From NCBI GenBank assembly GCA_963922205.1, contig CAWUHX010000147.1:434001-498000 (forward strand): DNA of 64,000 bases. The letters are read 5' to 3'. The position numbers were made by a program, and so were the translations under genes. Positions 44,137 through 55,799 of this stretch are shown here, piece by piece (the first letter of the stretch is position 1; every line of letters begins with the position of its first letter). This DNA is from Romanomermis culicivorax. Taxonomy: Eukaryota; Nematoda; Enoplea; Mermithida; Mermithidae. The notes under the pieces are model-generated. The model saw only the letters and a list, made by a program, of their open reading frames with translations. It had not been told where the DNA came from and ran no database searches.

Positions 44137-44670
44137 TTAGAGGGTCCTAATTGTTGTTTGTTTGAGCTTGTTTGATCTGATATAATTGTGGATGTTAATC
44201 TTATCAAACCTGGCTTCCGGCCATAAATTTATAATTATCAACTGACATTTTGAGAAAGCTTGTTGGACATCTTTTTCTGCTTTGGCACCAGTGTGTACTA
44301 GTTTCCCTGATGTGAATAAGATCAATGTTGCTTTTGGATTGTCCAACATGATGCTAAGACCTGGAAATCGTCCTGGTCTATATTTGACCTGTTCATTACA
44401 TTTTTCTGCTGGTGTATTTAGTTCCAATTTATAATTGCATGCACAAGTGGTGATGATATTGCAAATTTCCATTCTGGAGGTCTGAAAAGTTTTTGAAAGA
44501 TAATTTCTCCCATAAAAATAAATCATTTTTGTGACTGTTTCTCTTTCATATGTGCAAAACGCTTTGCAAGGCATGCGGCAATAGTATGTAACCACAAAGA
44601 TGCTTAAATTTCTCATCATGTGTTGCATTTTTCTCATAAGTAAAACATACTCGAACCTGTTTTCCTGCAA
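44137..44670 (-). pseudogene. TATA-binding-protein-like gene, right copy, first saddle repeat only
   Basis: A single open frame of 177 codons. After about 65 residues of extension, EICNIITTCACNYKLELNT, then YRPGRFPGLSIMLDNPKATL, ILFTSGKLVHTGAKAEKDVQ and a closing IIINLWPEARF are a full TBP half-repeat. The frame ends 11 residues after NIHNYI, where similarity to the left copy stops, so the second repeat is missing: the limit of the inverted repeat falls inside the gene. It lies 86 bases from, and divergent to, the right copy of gene X. A TTTGCAG site just before the first codons suggests an upstream exon. Confidence 0.85.
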
Positions 44671-45640
44671 ACTAAAGAATGTGCAATATAGACACTGGTA
44701 GAATCAAACCAAAAAATCTCTTGCCTTTCAATTTTTTGGTCAGTTAGTCTGGAAAAATGGCTAAATGTTTTATCATTTGGAATGGTTTTAGTTTATTATT
44801 TCCATCAGGTAATGCTAGCACCACCCCATTATCTGAAAAACATTTTTGCCCAAAAGAAGCCATGAGGGCTGCTAAGAAGAGTCCTTTTCACATACCTTGC
44901 TCATGTTTTTATAACCCTGCTGATGTATGGGCATTGGTGTAAAATGTTCTGAAAGGGACACATCCTTGTACTGGAAAGCTAGAGGGTAGCCAGGTGTCCC
45001 TCGAGATTACTGCCGCATCTCCCCTAGGAGGAAGTGTGCAAGCTCGCACTGCACGGATGAATAACATTATCACTACAATTCCAATAAAAATACTGACATG
45101 TAGAATGAGAATCGTGCTCAACAAGTCCCCTGCAGGAGACCACACGATTCACACCCTGTACCCAATTCTATAAGACTAAATGTTTTGGTCTTGATCAAAA
45201 GAACTTTTTTATGAAAAGTGTGAATGATAATACTTGCAAATCAGGTTTCTGTCAATACTGTATTTTCAAGGAATTGGATAGTTCACCAGGTAAACTGTTT
45301 TAAAATTTTTTTAAAAGTTTTTTGTATTCTTTGTGTTTCAACTTTCTTTTTTTTCACCTCATCAATTTTCAAAATAATATTTACAAATGTCAAACGACTT
45401 AATTTCTGTGGTCCCAAAATACTAGGTGGCTGTTGGTGAAGGTGGGCGCTTGGGTTTACCTCAAATTTAGGACAATGGCGATTTTATTGGGACAAGCAGC
45501 AGTGGTGAGTTGTGCTTAATATATTTGACAACACCTGTGTTTACTGTATTGGCTTAATCGATTTTTCTTCCTGGTAAAAAACGCAGATGTTTAGGGATTT
45601 GGTAAATAGGATTGTTCCCCAGGAACAGTTCTATATTTTA
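44150..45640 (-). repeat. Right arm of the 1.5-kb inverted repeat
   Basis: Inverted counterpart of 27044-28555, with the outer limit at CTATATTTTA. Confidence 0.8.
44757..45298 (+). pseudogene. Gene X, right copy
   Basis: Starts at ATG 44757 (MAKCFIIWNGFSL). A TAA at 44940-44942 stands where the left copy has GAA, after which the same frame stays open through TTIPIKILTCRMRIVLNKSP to about 45170. The later GLDQKNFFMKSVND / FCQYCIFKELDSSPG piece is conserved in a different frame, so either an intron or a frameshift separates it. Function unknown. Confidence 0.55.
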
Positions 45641-46665
45641 AGTAAATGTAAAATGTCAATTCGTAAAATAAAAAAACTTTGTTTTCAGAAAAAATTGTTA
45701 AGCTCACTCTAATCTACATTTTGGGTTTACAGCCTTTGGTGCACACTTATCATTTTATGTATGGATTACTGACAGCTTAAGCTCTAAGCTCATTTTAGAA
45801 AACTGTTGCTCACCCTATCTTCTTTTCTTGTCAATGTTTTGGAATATTTTTAAAAATATAGACAATATCGCAAAAAATTGGCAATTCATAAGGGCTGTTC
45901 AGTTTTCTGCTAATATTTCTGGATTACTTCATCGCATTTATTTAAATAGTACTGACTAATGACAATCTGCATCTCAGATCTGTTCTGGCTGCGATAGACA
46001 TAAAAGGGCTCAATAGAGGCTGTTTGGGTAGATATGTGCACTTGGATTTGGCTTCTAAGTTCTTGTTAATGTAAGATGTGTTACACCAGTGGCCTTTATA
46101 CAACAATCATCCACTCATTTGTGGTTGATCAAAGTTCCCTCAACTTTCTTTTCACATTGAAAATAATGATAAACATTCTGGATTATCATCTTACTTCGTT
46201 CATTTAAATCTTTATTATCATGTTTGTCTTGTATTTTAGATAAATTGGAAAGATCAATTTTGAATAGTTCGATATCATGTTCATCATTGTGTCAGCTGCA
46301 AGTTTGTGAATCTTCAGTTAATCGTCTTTTTCATCTCGAATTGTTTGCAGTTTCTGGGATCTAAATAGAACAAATTTTCAATTTCTGGCTTTGGAGACTT
46401 GATGCTCAACAAATTATGATATGGAGACTTGATGCTCAACAAATTATTTTGAAACCATCAATGTGTAAGTTACCTTTCATAAATTTGGTTGAAAAGCTAT
46501 AAGTCACAAGTGTCCAAATTTTCCAAAAGTACTTTCATGAAGCTTTTGAATTGAATTAATGTTAAGAAAGGAAGATTATACTTCAAAAAATTGATATGTT
46601 GATCTGTCTCAAGTAATCTATGAAGGAAAAAATGTGATTTTTCATTAAATACTAATATATAATAT
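45641..46665. other. No gene recognised
   Basis: AT-rich spacer between the Polinton-derived element and the hAT element. A short direct repeat (GGAGACTTGATGCTCAACAA at about 46396 and 46424) is the only structure seen. Confidence 0.4.
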
Positions 46666-46680
46666 CACTGTTTTTTTAGC
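46666..46680 (+). repeat. Left TIR of the hAT element
   Basis: CACTGTTTTTTTAGC, preceded by the duplication TATAATAT. Confidence 0.9.
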
Positions 46681-47079
46681 ATGACTTCTTTAGCCAAATG
46701 GCTGAAATGACTAAAATTTTTTTAGCCAAAGCCTAAAATTTTTATTTTGCTCAAACGTGATACACTGGTTGTTTTTTAAAAATTAAACAGGTTATGTAAG
46801 GTGTTTTTAAGAGTTATGTTATCACTTCAGGAACAAAACAATTATTTTTGTTCGAAATTTCGAAATGCTGATATAAATATCTGATAACAAGCTAACTTTT
46901 TATAGACTTGTTAGTTAGCTATTACTGTAATAATTTCTTCTAGATGCCTACTAAAATTAGATTCTGTAAATGATTAGGTAAATTCAGTTTATTTAGTTGT
47001 AATTTTTTGCAGATTTTTCGTAATTGTTTTGACTTTGATTAATATCCTTTCTGCATATTCATTTTTTTCATTTTTTAGC

Positions 47080-49932
47080 ATGCCTAAGTTAATTAAAAAT
47101 TTTTTCAAACTTGTCGATTCAGCTGATTTACCAGAATTGTCTCTAAACAAACAACGTAATTCCGATCCTGATGATATAATGATCAATGATGATGTCGACG
47201 CTTCAAAAGATGATTGCGCCAAAAGATCGTACAAAAGTCATTGGACTTCAGAATTCAATTGGTTAGTAAAACTTAGTGATACTACAGCGAAGTGTTCAGT
47301 ATGTGAATGCAACAAGTCCAATTCAAAGAATGATTGGGCGACAGAAAAGTACTTGATTGATTGGAAAAAAGATATTTTCCAAAAGCATGCCAGCAGTGTC
47401 AAACATAAACAAGATTTGTTGATTCTGCCATTGCAAAGGGGGTTTCAAAAAGCTGTGATGAGGGCAAACAAAAAGGCTTCAGAACAAACCGTTGGTCTTA
47501 TGATAAATGTGTTGGCATCTCTACAGAAGGAAATGAGTATAAATGAAGTGCACTTTATTCCTTTGTTGTGTGCTATTCACATTGACCATGCCTTGAGTAG
47601 CTGCAAAACGGATGGAAATATGTCTGGAGGAGGAGAAAAAAGTTTAGAGCTATCGAGCAAGCATTGATTTTTGTATTCGACCTACAAAACCATTTTGGCT
47701 TTGAACCAGTCCGTAAAAAACGAACAATTCAAACTTTTTAAACGATCCTCGGCTGTTTGTGTTCACGTTGATGAGTCAGCCGATGTCAGTAGTTCTAGGT
47801 TACTATTGATTTACCTGAATGTGTGCAATGTTGAGTGTCTGATGGATGGAGAAAAATTTGGAACAGTGGTTGAAATAGAAAAGTGTGATGGGTCCTCAAT
47901 TGCCGAAGCGATCAACAAATGGCTTACAATGGTTGCCATTGATAAAAAATTTTTCATGTTCACCTCTGATGGAGCAGCTGTTATGACAGGCAAATATAGT
48001 GGAGTTGCTCAAAAACTGTGCGAAAATTACAATTATGCTCGCCTCATCAACTATCACTGCATTTGTCATTGTGAAAGTCTGGTGATGAAAGATTCGTATA
48101 AAGTATATTATAATTATGTCATTCGAATGCCTATTATAATCTATAACATTAATTCGTTAAGTATCATTCCATTTATATATTTACATCTTTTTCAATGTGT
48201 TTTTCAGGAAAACCCACATCTTGTTAAATTGAAAAGTGTGCTTCGCGACGTAATTACTTTTTTGGTGACACACAATAACATGGTAGGGTTGAAAAAAGTT
48301 GCATTGATTTTGGAGGAAGTGGCATATGTACTGAGGCCGATATATGAAATTCAGTAAACCAATACTTAGTAAATTTTTGCAGTATAAAATGAAAATAAAA
48401 TATTTCAGTTGGTTGTCGAGAATTAAAGTGGTGAGTGATTTTGTGAAATCAATGCCTGTGATTTTGACATTTCTGAAAGAAAAGTTGGATGATGATGAAA
48501 TGGCAAAAGTGAACATAGAAAAATTATGTATGTAATAAACAAGCATTTTTAAAATTAATTTCTCAATTATTATCACTATTCACCCGCCTCCCAAATGTTC
48601 ACAATCAAGTGATTTTGCATCACTTAGATGATATTAAGGCCGATTCAGATTCTGTCTTTGAAACTTCAAAAGAAAAATCTACGCCCTTTTGACGCCTTGG
48701 TATGTAAGATTTTGTAGGTACAGGCATGTGCATGATACATGAATCCTTTCATATTATACACAGTACAGTTCCATTCATTCAGTTGCACATTCAATCCATG
48801 ATGGTGAAACTGGAAAAAATTTTTTTGGACGATAACGTACAACTGTGTGGCGGAAGTTTTAATTCATTGAAATCTGAAGTTGAAGATGGTTCAATTCTAT
48901 TATCCGGTGGTGGATTGGTCCACACTGTTTTGTCATCGTGCCAAACGACTATGAGAGGTATAAATTCAGCTTTATTTAACTTAGTAGCTGAGAAGTCGAG
49001 AAATCAATCAATTCATCTTACCTTTAATTTTCAGATTTCACCAAAAGTGTTGTTTAAAATACCAAAAAACGCATGTGGTGCAATGATGACATCATTTCCA
49101 AATTTTCGAGATTTCAATTGGGCGAAAATTCAAAAAAACTAGGAAAAGCTGATTTTGCTTCATATGGAGAGGACGAAATAACTTCATCAGTAGATTTTTA
49201 CAGCGAAACAAACGAATTGGATGCAACAAAATTCAAGCACGGTGGAAGAGTTACAAAGTATGTATAGAAATTGTTTCTTGATTTCCTCTATTTTTCTGAA
49301 AACCTTGAATACTAATTCCATGATTAATTAGTATATATATTTAGTTTTGAAATATTTACTTCACTTTCCAGTACTCGTACTTGAGAGCAAACGTTGGTGC
49401 CGGCGATTTTGATTGGAAAGCTCCATTGGGATTATGTGTTCAATTGGCCGAAGCTTTTCCTAACTTGAGACTCTTTGCCACCATTTGTGAGCATTTAGAT
49501 TATGTATATAATTACACAGACATGACAAATTATTATTCACCTGTTGCTATTATATTCAAGTGTTGTGTTTTAATGCACAAAATGCCACAGTCGAAAGAGG
49601 TTTTTCCACCGTTAATCGCCTGAAAACTAAAAGCAGAAATCGATTGCACTGTCAGATGCTAGATAAGCTGCTACATCTACGTTTATTGGCGGCAAGTTAC
49701 AATAAATTTGACTTCAGCAAATCATTGGAATGTTATCTGAAAGGAACGATTTATAGCATCGGGAAGGCAGCCAAAAAAACCAAGCGTTGTGGCGACGGTA
49801 TGCTACTCACTTATCTTGTGGAATTGTTCAACTAATAATAACTTTGAGCAAATTTCAGATGTCGATGATTGTGAAGAGGATGAAGATGACAATGAAAAAG
49901 ATTTGGACGAAATGTGTGCATTGCTGGATTAA
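47080..49932 (+). CDS. hAT transposase, multi-exon, one in-frame stop
   Basis: I chose ATG 47080 (MPKLIKNFF). The N-terminal zinc finger has CSVC and FQKHASSVKH. HVDESADVSSSRLLL and FMFTSDGAAVMTG follow as the RNase H-like core, then CICHCESL. Near the C-terminus ATVERGFSTVNRLKTKSRNR is the hAT dimerisation motif. An in-frame TGA at 47665-47667 interrupts the run. Intron 48103-48207 (105 bp, GT..TTTTTCAG) keeps frame. Donors GTAAAC at 48354 and GTATGTA at about 48529, and acceptors at 48382 or 48408, suggest more small introns; the middle exons up to about 49380 are unresolved. A last intron (GTATGC near 49799 to TTTCAG near 49857) leads to an acidic tail ending at TAA 49932. It resembles the ZNF862-like TTF-finger hAT group. 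Confidence 0.8.
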
Positions 49933-50086
49933 TCGACAGCTTACGAATAAATTTGGATAAATGTTTTCTTGTCATTGTCACAATTTTCGCGAACAAAGAG
50001 TACTCGAATTTTTTTAGCCATTAGTCCAAAACCTCCAAAAATTTTTTAGCCAAACCAAAATTTTTTTAGCCAAAATGGGCCATTTG

Positions 50087-50102
50087 GCTAAAAAAAACGC
50101 TG
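50087..50102 (-). repeat. Right TIR of the hAT element
   Basis: GCTAAAAAAAACGCTG, followed by the duplication TATAATAT. Confidence 0.9.
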
Positions 50103-50149
50103 TATAATATTCAAGATTGCTAGTTAAACATGAAAATACATTTAAGGTG

Positions 50150-50330
50150 ATGAAAACCATTAAATATCAAATGGTTAGTAAGGGTAGACATGCTAAAAGC
50201 TGCGCCTGAGCTTGGTAATAAATGATAACGATTATTAAAGTCATAACCAGCATGAAGCACCGGAAAATTTTGAGATTCGGACCCCCTGAAATGCACCAAA
50301 ATGCATCTTTTCAAAATGAAAGCCCCAAAG
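50150..50330 (+). repeat. Dispersed repeat C, short copy
   Basis: The GACATGCTAAAAGCTGCGCC block, then CATGAAGCACCGGAAAATTTTGAG, match the order seen at 25760-25850 and 63590-63670. Confidence 0.45.
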
Positions 50331-50699
50331 TTTTCTTCCACATTTGGGGAAAGACCTAATCAGCAGATATGAAAAAAATGTATTTCACTTGTTGTTGTTG
50401 TCATAGTTGCAACAAATCTTTGCTGCTGAGATGGCTGCAGCTAGTCCTGCTGTTGCAGTTGCAAGTGCAGTAGCTTTGGTAGCTAAGACAATATCAAGAT
50501 GCTTTTGATGAATGTACAGCTGCTTAAAAAATGTTGGTGGTGTAAATATCCACCTCGTGTTTTAGAAATTCGGCCCAGAGAACTTTTGGCATTCATATGG
50601 TGTTAATCCTGATGTAACTTTAGAAAGTCTGCAGGTACTTAAAATTGACTTCTGATGACTCATTGAAATTTGGCTGTTGATTGATATTCAGAAAAGCAT

Positions 50700-51480
50700 T
50701 TATGCAAAGAGCAGAAAATTCTATTTTTTGGAAAATCTGTTTTCAATTCAAATTTTTTTCTAAAAATTCACTCACCCCACTAGTTTTTCATCAATAATTA
50801 ACCACATATTCGAAAATTTTCTAAAGATCCAGTAAAAATTCAGCACATTTCCACAAAAATATCGAAATTTTTCATCCAAAATAAATTAAAAATTCAATTA
50901 TTCCCAGAAATTTAGTTCAAATTTAATATTTCTGACAAGAATCTCAGCATTATTCATCAAGAATCACGTAAAATTCAAATTTTTCTTGAAACTTTGTTTC
51001 AAATTATAATTTCCTTTTTGAAGATTGCACAGCCCATTCGTTCATTTTCATAAAGTATCAAAAATAAATATTATGCAGAACTTCAGTTCCAATTCAGCTT
51101 TCTCGATAAAAATATTAATATTTTGAATCAACAATTACTGAAAATTAAATTATTTCCAAGAATATAGGTCAGGTCCAATATTTTTGGCCAAATATCTGAA
51201 AATTATTAGTCAAAGATCACTCCAAGTTCGAACTTTTCAAAAAATTCAGTTCAAACTCTCCATTTTTCGACAAAAATTTTGATATTTTTCTTAACAAATC
51301 ACTCAAAATTCAATAATTCCCAGGAATTCTGTTCTGAACTCTTTCGGTCAGAAATTGACTTGAAATTAAAATTTTCTTGGGGAATATGTTTCAAATTCAA
51401 ATTTATGCATCAAAACATACTCAGGCAGTCAGTTTTCAACAAAAAATTAACTAATAATTCAATTGTTAATTTTTTGATCT
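50700..51480 (+). repeat. Diverged periodic AT-rich tract
   Basis: Variants of CAAAATTCAATTATTCCCAG, then AATTTAGTTCAAATTTAATATTT and ATCAAGAATCACGTAAAATTC recur several times with loose spacing. It looks like an old, eroded tandem array without coding potential. Confidence 0.4.
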
Positions 51481-51914
51481 ACAGCTGCAATGCTAGTTTC
51501 AGAAATAGAGTGGATGTTCTTGTGTAGATGTTTTTTTCCTCTGTCCATTCACAGACTGCTGGGTGTGTATCCCTGATGAGCTAACTTATTTAGTTTTGAA
51601 CTTGTGTTCTTTCGATAGCTTTGTGGGCTTTCTTTTTATTTAGGCAAATCTTTTTGAATGTGTCATGTGCCGACAAATTTCGTCGAATGTCACGTGATTC
51701 ACATCACAATTTTTCGGTATGTTTTTCGTTACGTTTTGTGTTACAGTAATCTGCATCAATTTTGCGTTTCGTTTTTATAATTTTTACATGCAATTTATGT
51801 GTGTACTTTTATGTTTCGTTTCTGTTTCTGTTTGTGCACTTTTATGTCCGTTTGGATTTATTATTTTCCATCGCATACGTAGACTACGGTATGTACCCGC
51901 TAGTCAAGAATTTT

Positions 51915-52400
51915 TGTTAGAGATAAGCTCTCGGAGCTCATCGCTGTAATTGGAGCACAACATGCACCTCTTATCAGTAAAAACTAGCAATGTTTCACAA
52001 GGTGAAACGACTAGTTTGAAATTCTCACTAGTTGACGTTCCTATGTTAAGCATGGAGAGTGAAAACTCGCCCCAATGCTTAACGTTGTGAACTGAAAAAT
52101 GTCTATGTGACCATAGGCATCTTCTGCAACAATTTCCGCTGCAGAAGTTAGCTTGGGGGAGTGTTAACTCCGCCCAAGGCATACTGTAGTTCATGGAGCC
52201 CTTTAAAAGGGCATGTTTTGTCATTTTTGGTGTCTTGTCTTCGACTCTAATCGTCTTGTTGCGTTTTAGCCTGTGTTTTGCATCTGCTGCTCATCGATTA
52301 TTATATTTTACATATTTCTACTGCACTCGCCGCTCATCGAATAAATTTGCATATTCTCGCCTCCGGTCTTCTTTACGTGGCCTGCTACAGTAACCCAACC
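51915..52400 (+). repeat. LTR-like sequence (possible solo LTR)
   Basis: Starts TGTTAGAGATAAGC and ends near CTACAGTAACCCAACCA. It contains a TATA-like CCCTTTAAAAGGGC near 52200 and AATAAA near 52339, the usual order of promoter and poly(A) signal in an LTR. A TTGGAGCAC after it could be a primer-binding site. A second copy was not found, so the limits are guesses (a shorter version would start TGTTAACTCC at 52162). Confidence 0.3.
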
Positions 52401-53222
52401 ATTGGAGCACACCCCCATCGCTGTTGATCAAAGAACCCCGTCACCCTCCTCAAGTAAATGCTTGATACTGCCGCCTGCCGAACCGCAGCCGCATTACCGC
52501 CTACGCCGAATCACTCCGGATTCCCGTACCCGCTCACCACCGTCCGTAGGACCCACGCTTTGACCCTAGAACCCATCGCCCAGCGCTGAGTAGGTTGAGA
52601 AGAGGATTTAGTGAGTCTTCTCAGGGGTTATTATTGTTGAGGGTATATGTGTGGGAGTCTTCCCAAAGCTAGTTTACCTTGGAAGTACCCTCAGTTGAGA
52701 AAGCCCTCAGACCCTTAAGGTCAGCGCCATTAAGGGGATTTAGGTCAACAATTGGGTCGCCTACAGTATGCCATTCTTCGAATGGTATCGTCCCTCATTC
52801 CCAGTGAATGGGGACTAGGGATTGGCACCCCTGACCCGGCCACGTTGTCCATTATTCTACAGCTGAACCCTAGGACAAGGGGGAGGTACACCATAGGTTT
52901 ACCTGTGGTAGTACCAGCTTGGTCAGGTTCCCGAAACGAAGAACCATAATGGAGCCACCCGATACAGTCACAGCATGTCACTTGCAGTGTCATGGCCATA
53001 TTTCCTATGGAATATGGTATGGGTTTTTCCCATCAATGTGACTGATAACCCACTTCATTTAGTGTGACATGGCTCCAATTTCTTTTAATGTGACATGGCG
53101 AGGCTGGAAAATCGACCTTTAAGCCTGACTTTACAGTCCTTAGGAATGAACCTTTTACCCTTTTGAGTGAGATACCTCTTCCAATTAGGTAAAATTTCGG
53201 CTTGAGTGGGGAAACCTCTCTC
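52401..53222. other. GC-richer tract of unknown origin
   Basis: Noticeably richer in GC than its surroundings, mainly at 52400-52970. Overlapping opposite-strand ORFs at 52745-52999 and 52752-52949 have no motif. It may be the internal start of the LTR element to its left. Confidence 0.3.
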
Positions 53223-53239
53223 AGATCATGAGGATCAGT

Positions 53240-53905
53240 TTGTTACATATACTATAAGCATAATTTTTTGGGCCTCCAGCCACAAACTCTCCTATATAGG
53301 CACTATCGCCATACCCCTTGAGCTGGTTTGTCATTTCTCCTAAATAACGATCTATGGGTGGACTACATGTGTGAGACTCATCATGTACATTTGTTAAGTA
53401 TAAAACAGAGTCTGTGTCCATATACAAAACACGTTCTTGCAATTTTTCAATGTAAGTGTATAATTTTAGGCCAGCTTGGGAAGCTAGGAAGGATAGAATG
53501 CCATTACTGCATTTGTGTTGGTGAGTGCTTCTAAAAATTTATCTTATTATGTGTACCTTAGGCAGGCCATAGATTCGCCAGAGAACCTCATATCAGGCAC
53601 AGTTATTTTATCATCAAAAACCAGAGTGAAACATTTTTCTGGTTCTGTTAAATATTCTGTGTGACTTAAAGTATTCCTTTGCCAAAATTTACCCCAAAAA
53701 CTATTCAACATTAATGTAGCTAAAATTCTCATTCCACTATTTTTCTCAATTTGATTTTTTACCAACCTGATACCCTCATGTTGTTCGTAATTTTGGTTCT
53801 TTGTATCTTTTTCTTGTTCCATCATGTTGCTAAAAAAAAAAGCATAAAAAACGTGAATTTTTCGCTCACTCCATAGCCCAACTCTATGGCCTTGTATACT
53901 TCCAA
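53240..53905 (-). pseudogene. Second copy of the PolB motif B to C region
   Basis: Matches 39912-40670: 53825-53547 has LATLMLNSFWGKFWQR (motif B), and 53442-53221 has YMDTDSV and GGPKNYAY (motif C). About 110 bases of coding sequence present at 40496-40600 are missing here, just at CATGTTGCT. A transposed or duplicated fragment, abutting the SINE/minisatellite on its right. Confidence 0.8.
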
Positions 53906-53924
53906 ATAAACAAACAATTGAAAT

Positions 53925-54353
53925 TATTTATAGAAAAGATGACAAGGACAACAAGGAGGACAGGACAACCACCCGACAATGACGATGATGGGATGTGGAC
54001 ACATTGACAGCAATGGGGGGACGAGGACACACGATGAGGGCAACAACGGGACGAGGACGCGACAATGGTGACGGCAATGCAGGGAGGATGATGCGAAGGA
54101 TGATGACGACAAGATGAGCAAGAAGACGACAGCGATGGCAACAGTGGGAGGATGATGCGAGGACAGGATGATGGGACGGGGATAGCAACGTTTCTATTTT
54201 TTTTGCTGTCAATTTTTTCCGAATAAATCATTTATATAGGTTGTTTGATTCATTAATTTCAAGGAGGGCTTGATATAGTAGCAGGATCTCCCCATCTCAA
54301 CCAATAAGCCTGGGTTCAAATCCCTCTGCCGTAAACTCTCGAAAATTGGAGTC
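53925..54353 (+). mobile_element. Minisatellite plus tRNA-derived SINE, second copy
   Basis: Same order as 24890-25395 but in plus orientation: TTCTATAAAT-like segment (inverse), GATGACGACAAGG-type minisatellite to 54190, then an A-box-like GATATAGTAGC and a B box GGTTCAAATCCC at 54313. The LTR at 54354 is inserted right after GAAAATTGGAGTC of the SINE body. Confidence 0.6.
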
Positions 54354-55139
54354 TGTAACGAACAGTTCCTGACTTATACTTTGACTTGCTCTTGACAAAG
54401 CACTACAATTAATGATGATAATACAATAGAGGCGAACAATAAACTGACGATCGATTTCCTCGTCGATAAATACACAAATATGTTTCTTCACAAAACAAGC
54501 CTCACTTATACAAAAACGCCTTCATAATAATCTACCTAAAATCTAGATGAAAATCTCTATTTTTCCGGGTTTTCCTGTCCTTTATACTGGTTCTTTGATC
54601 CATGCCCTCACATCATGGGAGGTCCACCATCAGCCTGCTTAACCAATTACTGCTTTGCTTACCTGTTTCTGCTTACTGTATGCTTCTTTAGCCACCCTTT
54701 TTGCTTTAATTTACTCTTAATTTCCACGCTTACATGTTTTCAATCTACAGTATGCTCATGTTTTTAGTTTTTCATGTGTTTTTCAGTTTTCTATGCATTC
54801 CTCCTAAATCTTGTGTCTGGGTCGGGGTTTCTGTATTTTCTACATCGGCAGATGTGTTTATGCATCTGGGGGGAATTATTGTACCTACAGAACGTATATT
54901 TGCATGTGCATTATGAGGGCCAGGTGCCAATGTGCAAATAATTATGTACATCTTTAATTAGGTCAATGGGGTTCGGGATGATCAAAACAGAGTGCTTCAC
55001 ATAAATTTATGGGAATGTTTGGGTGTGAATTCCAGACACCCTTGAGACGATAGATTAATCATATGAATTTATAATTAATAATGTATATCACATAGTGTAC
55101 ATTTTACATTTACATTTATGCATTGGCATGTATGTTACA
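54354..55139 (-). repeat. LTR of a gag-only element, copy 1
   Basis: 786 bp with TGTAAC..GTTACA ends. Immediately to the right, on the minus strand, a purine run AAGGAGGGAAA precedes the LTR, a good polypurine tract. So this is a 3' LTR with about 310 bp of internal sequence (to 55452). Confidence 0.7.
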
Positions 55140-55799
55140 TTTCCCTCCTTCTGAAGTTGAACGTCCTGGTTCAAGGGGGTCGATGGAGAGGGCTTTGGGG
55201 TCTAAAACTTGGAGGAATAGGGGGAATAGGGATTTTGTGTGAACGATTGACCTGCCAGTTTTACATGAAGGGAAAGAGCTTTGACTGATAACATTATCTT
55301 TCTCAAGTCGCTCAGCTTTTCCTTTGATGCTTTGTTTTGCTTTTGGTGGTTTCCAAAAAAGGGGTCTGTGCCTGTGTTTACAATAATAACATGTGTCAAT
55401 GCTGTGGGAGACAAGTGGCCTGCGACTCACATGCATTTTCGATTCAGTGTGAATCTTTGCATAGATTCATGTCTTTCTACCCATCTAAAAATCAAGATGT
55501 TGTAAGTTTGAACTTGATAATTTCATAAACCTTCCTTACCCAGTAGTGCAAATCGTAGCCAATTTATTAGTTTTTCCATCCGCTAAAATATGCTTTTGCA
55601 ACATTTCTTCTCATTTGGGAGATTTTTTAAAGTAAAGTACTATCATTTTAACTTTTTCGACAATGTAGTTAACAACTGTGGACCAGGCTGCTGAATTGAG
55701 CACAAAATTTATAGCATGTAAAGAACAATGTACATAAAATGCTTTTGGACACAATTGTCGGATTCCTGTTTGAACTCCATTAATATGCCCTAAATTTTT

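Larger units (their letters stand above)
27044..45640. mobile_element. Polinton/Maverick-derived element, interrupted by a retroelement
   Basis: Bounded by a 1.5-kb inverted repeat (27044-28555 and 44150-45640). Contents: gene X (-), TBP-like (+) and penton-like (+) on the left; PolB (-), TBP-like (-) and gene X (+) on the right. Subtracting the inserted retroelement gives about 9.5 kb, shorter than the 15-20 kb usual for Polintons. Major capsid protein, packaging ATPase, protease and integrase were not found, so it is an internally deleted or decayed copy. No 6-bp target duplication is visible at the similarity limits, so the true ends may lie elsewhere. Confidence 0.65.
46666..50102 (+). 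mobile_element. Complete hAT transposon
   Basis: The left end CACTGTTTTTTTAGC and the right end GCTAAAAAAAACGCTG are inverted repeats. Both sides are flanked by the same 8-bp duplication TATAATAT (46658-46665 and 50103-50110), the length typical of hAT. Further AGCCAAATGGC and TTTTTTTAGCC blocks inside both ends form subterminal repeats. It contains one transposase gene in plus orientation. Confidence 0.92.

Noticed and set aside
27038..45646. A 6-bp Polinton target duplication at the limits of the 1.5-kb inverted repeat
   Set aside because: Flanking bases (AATGCC and AGTAAA) do not match, so the real element ends are not established.
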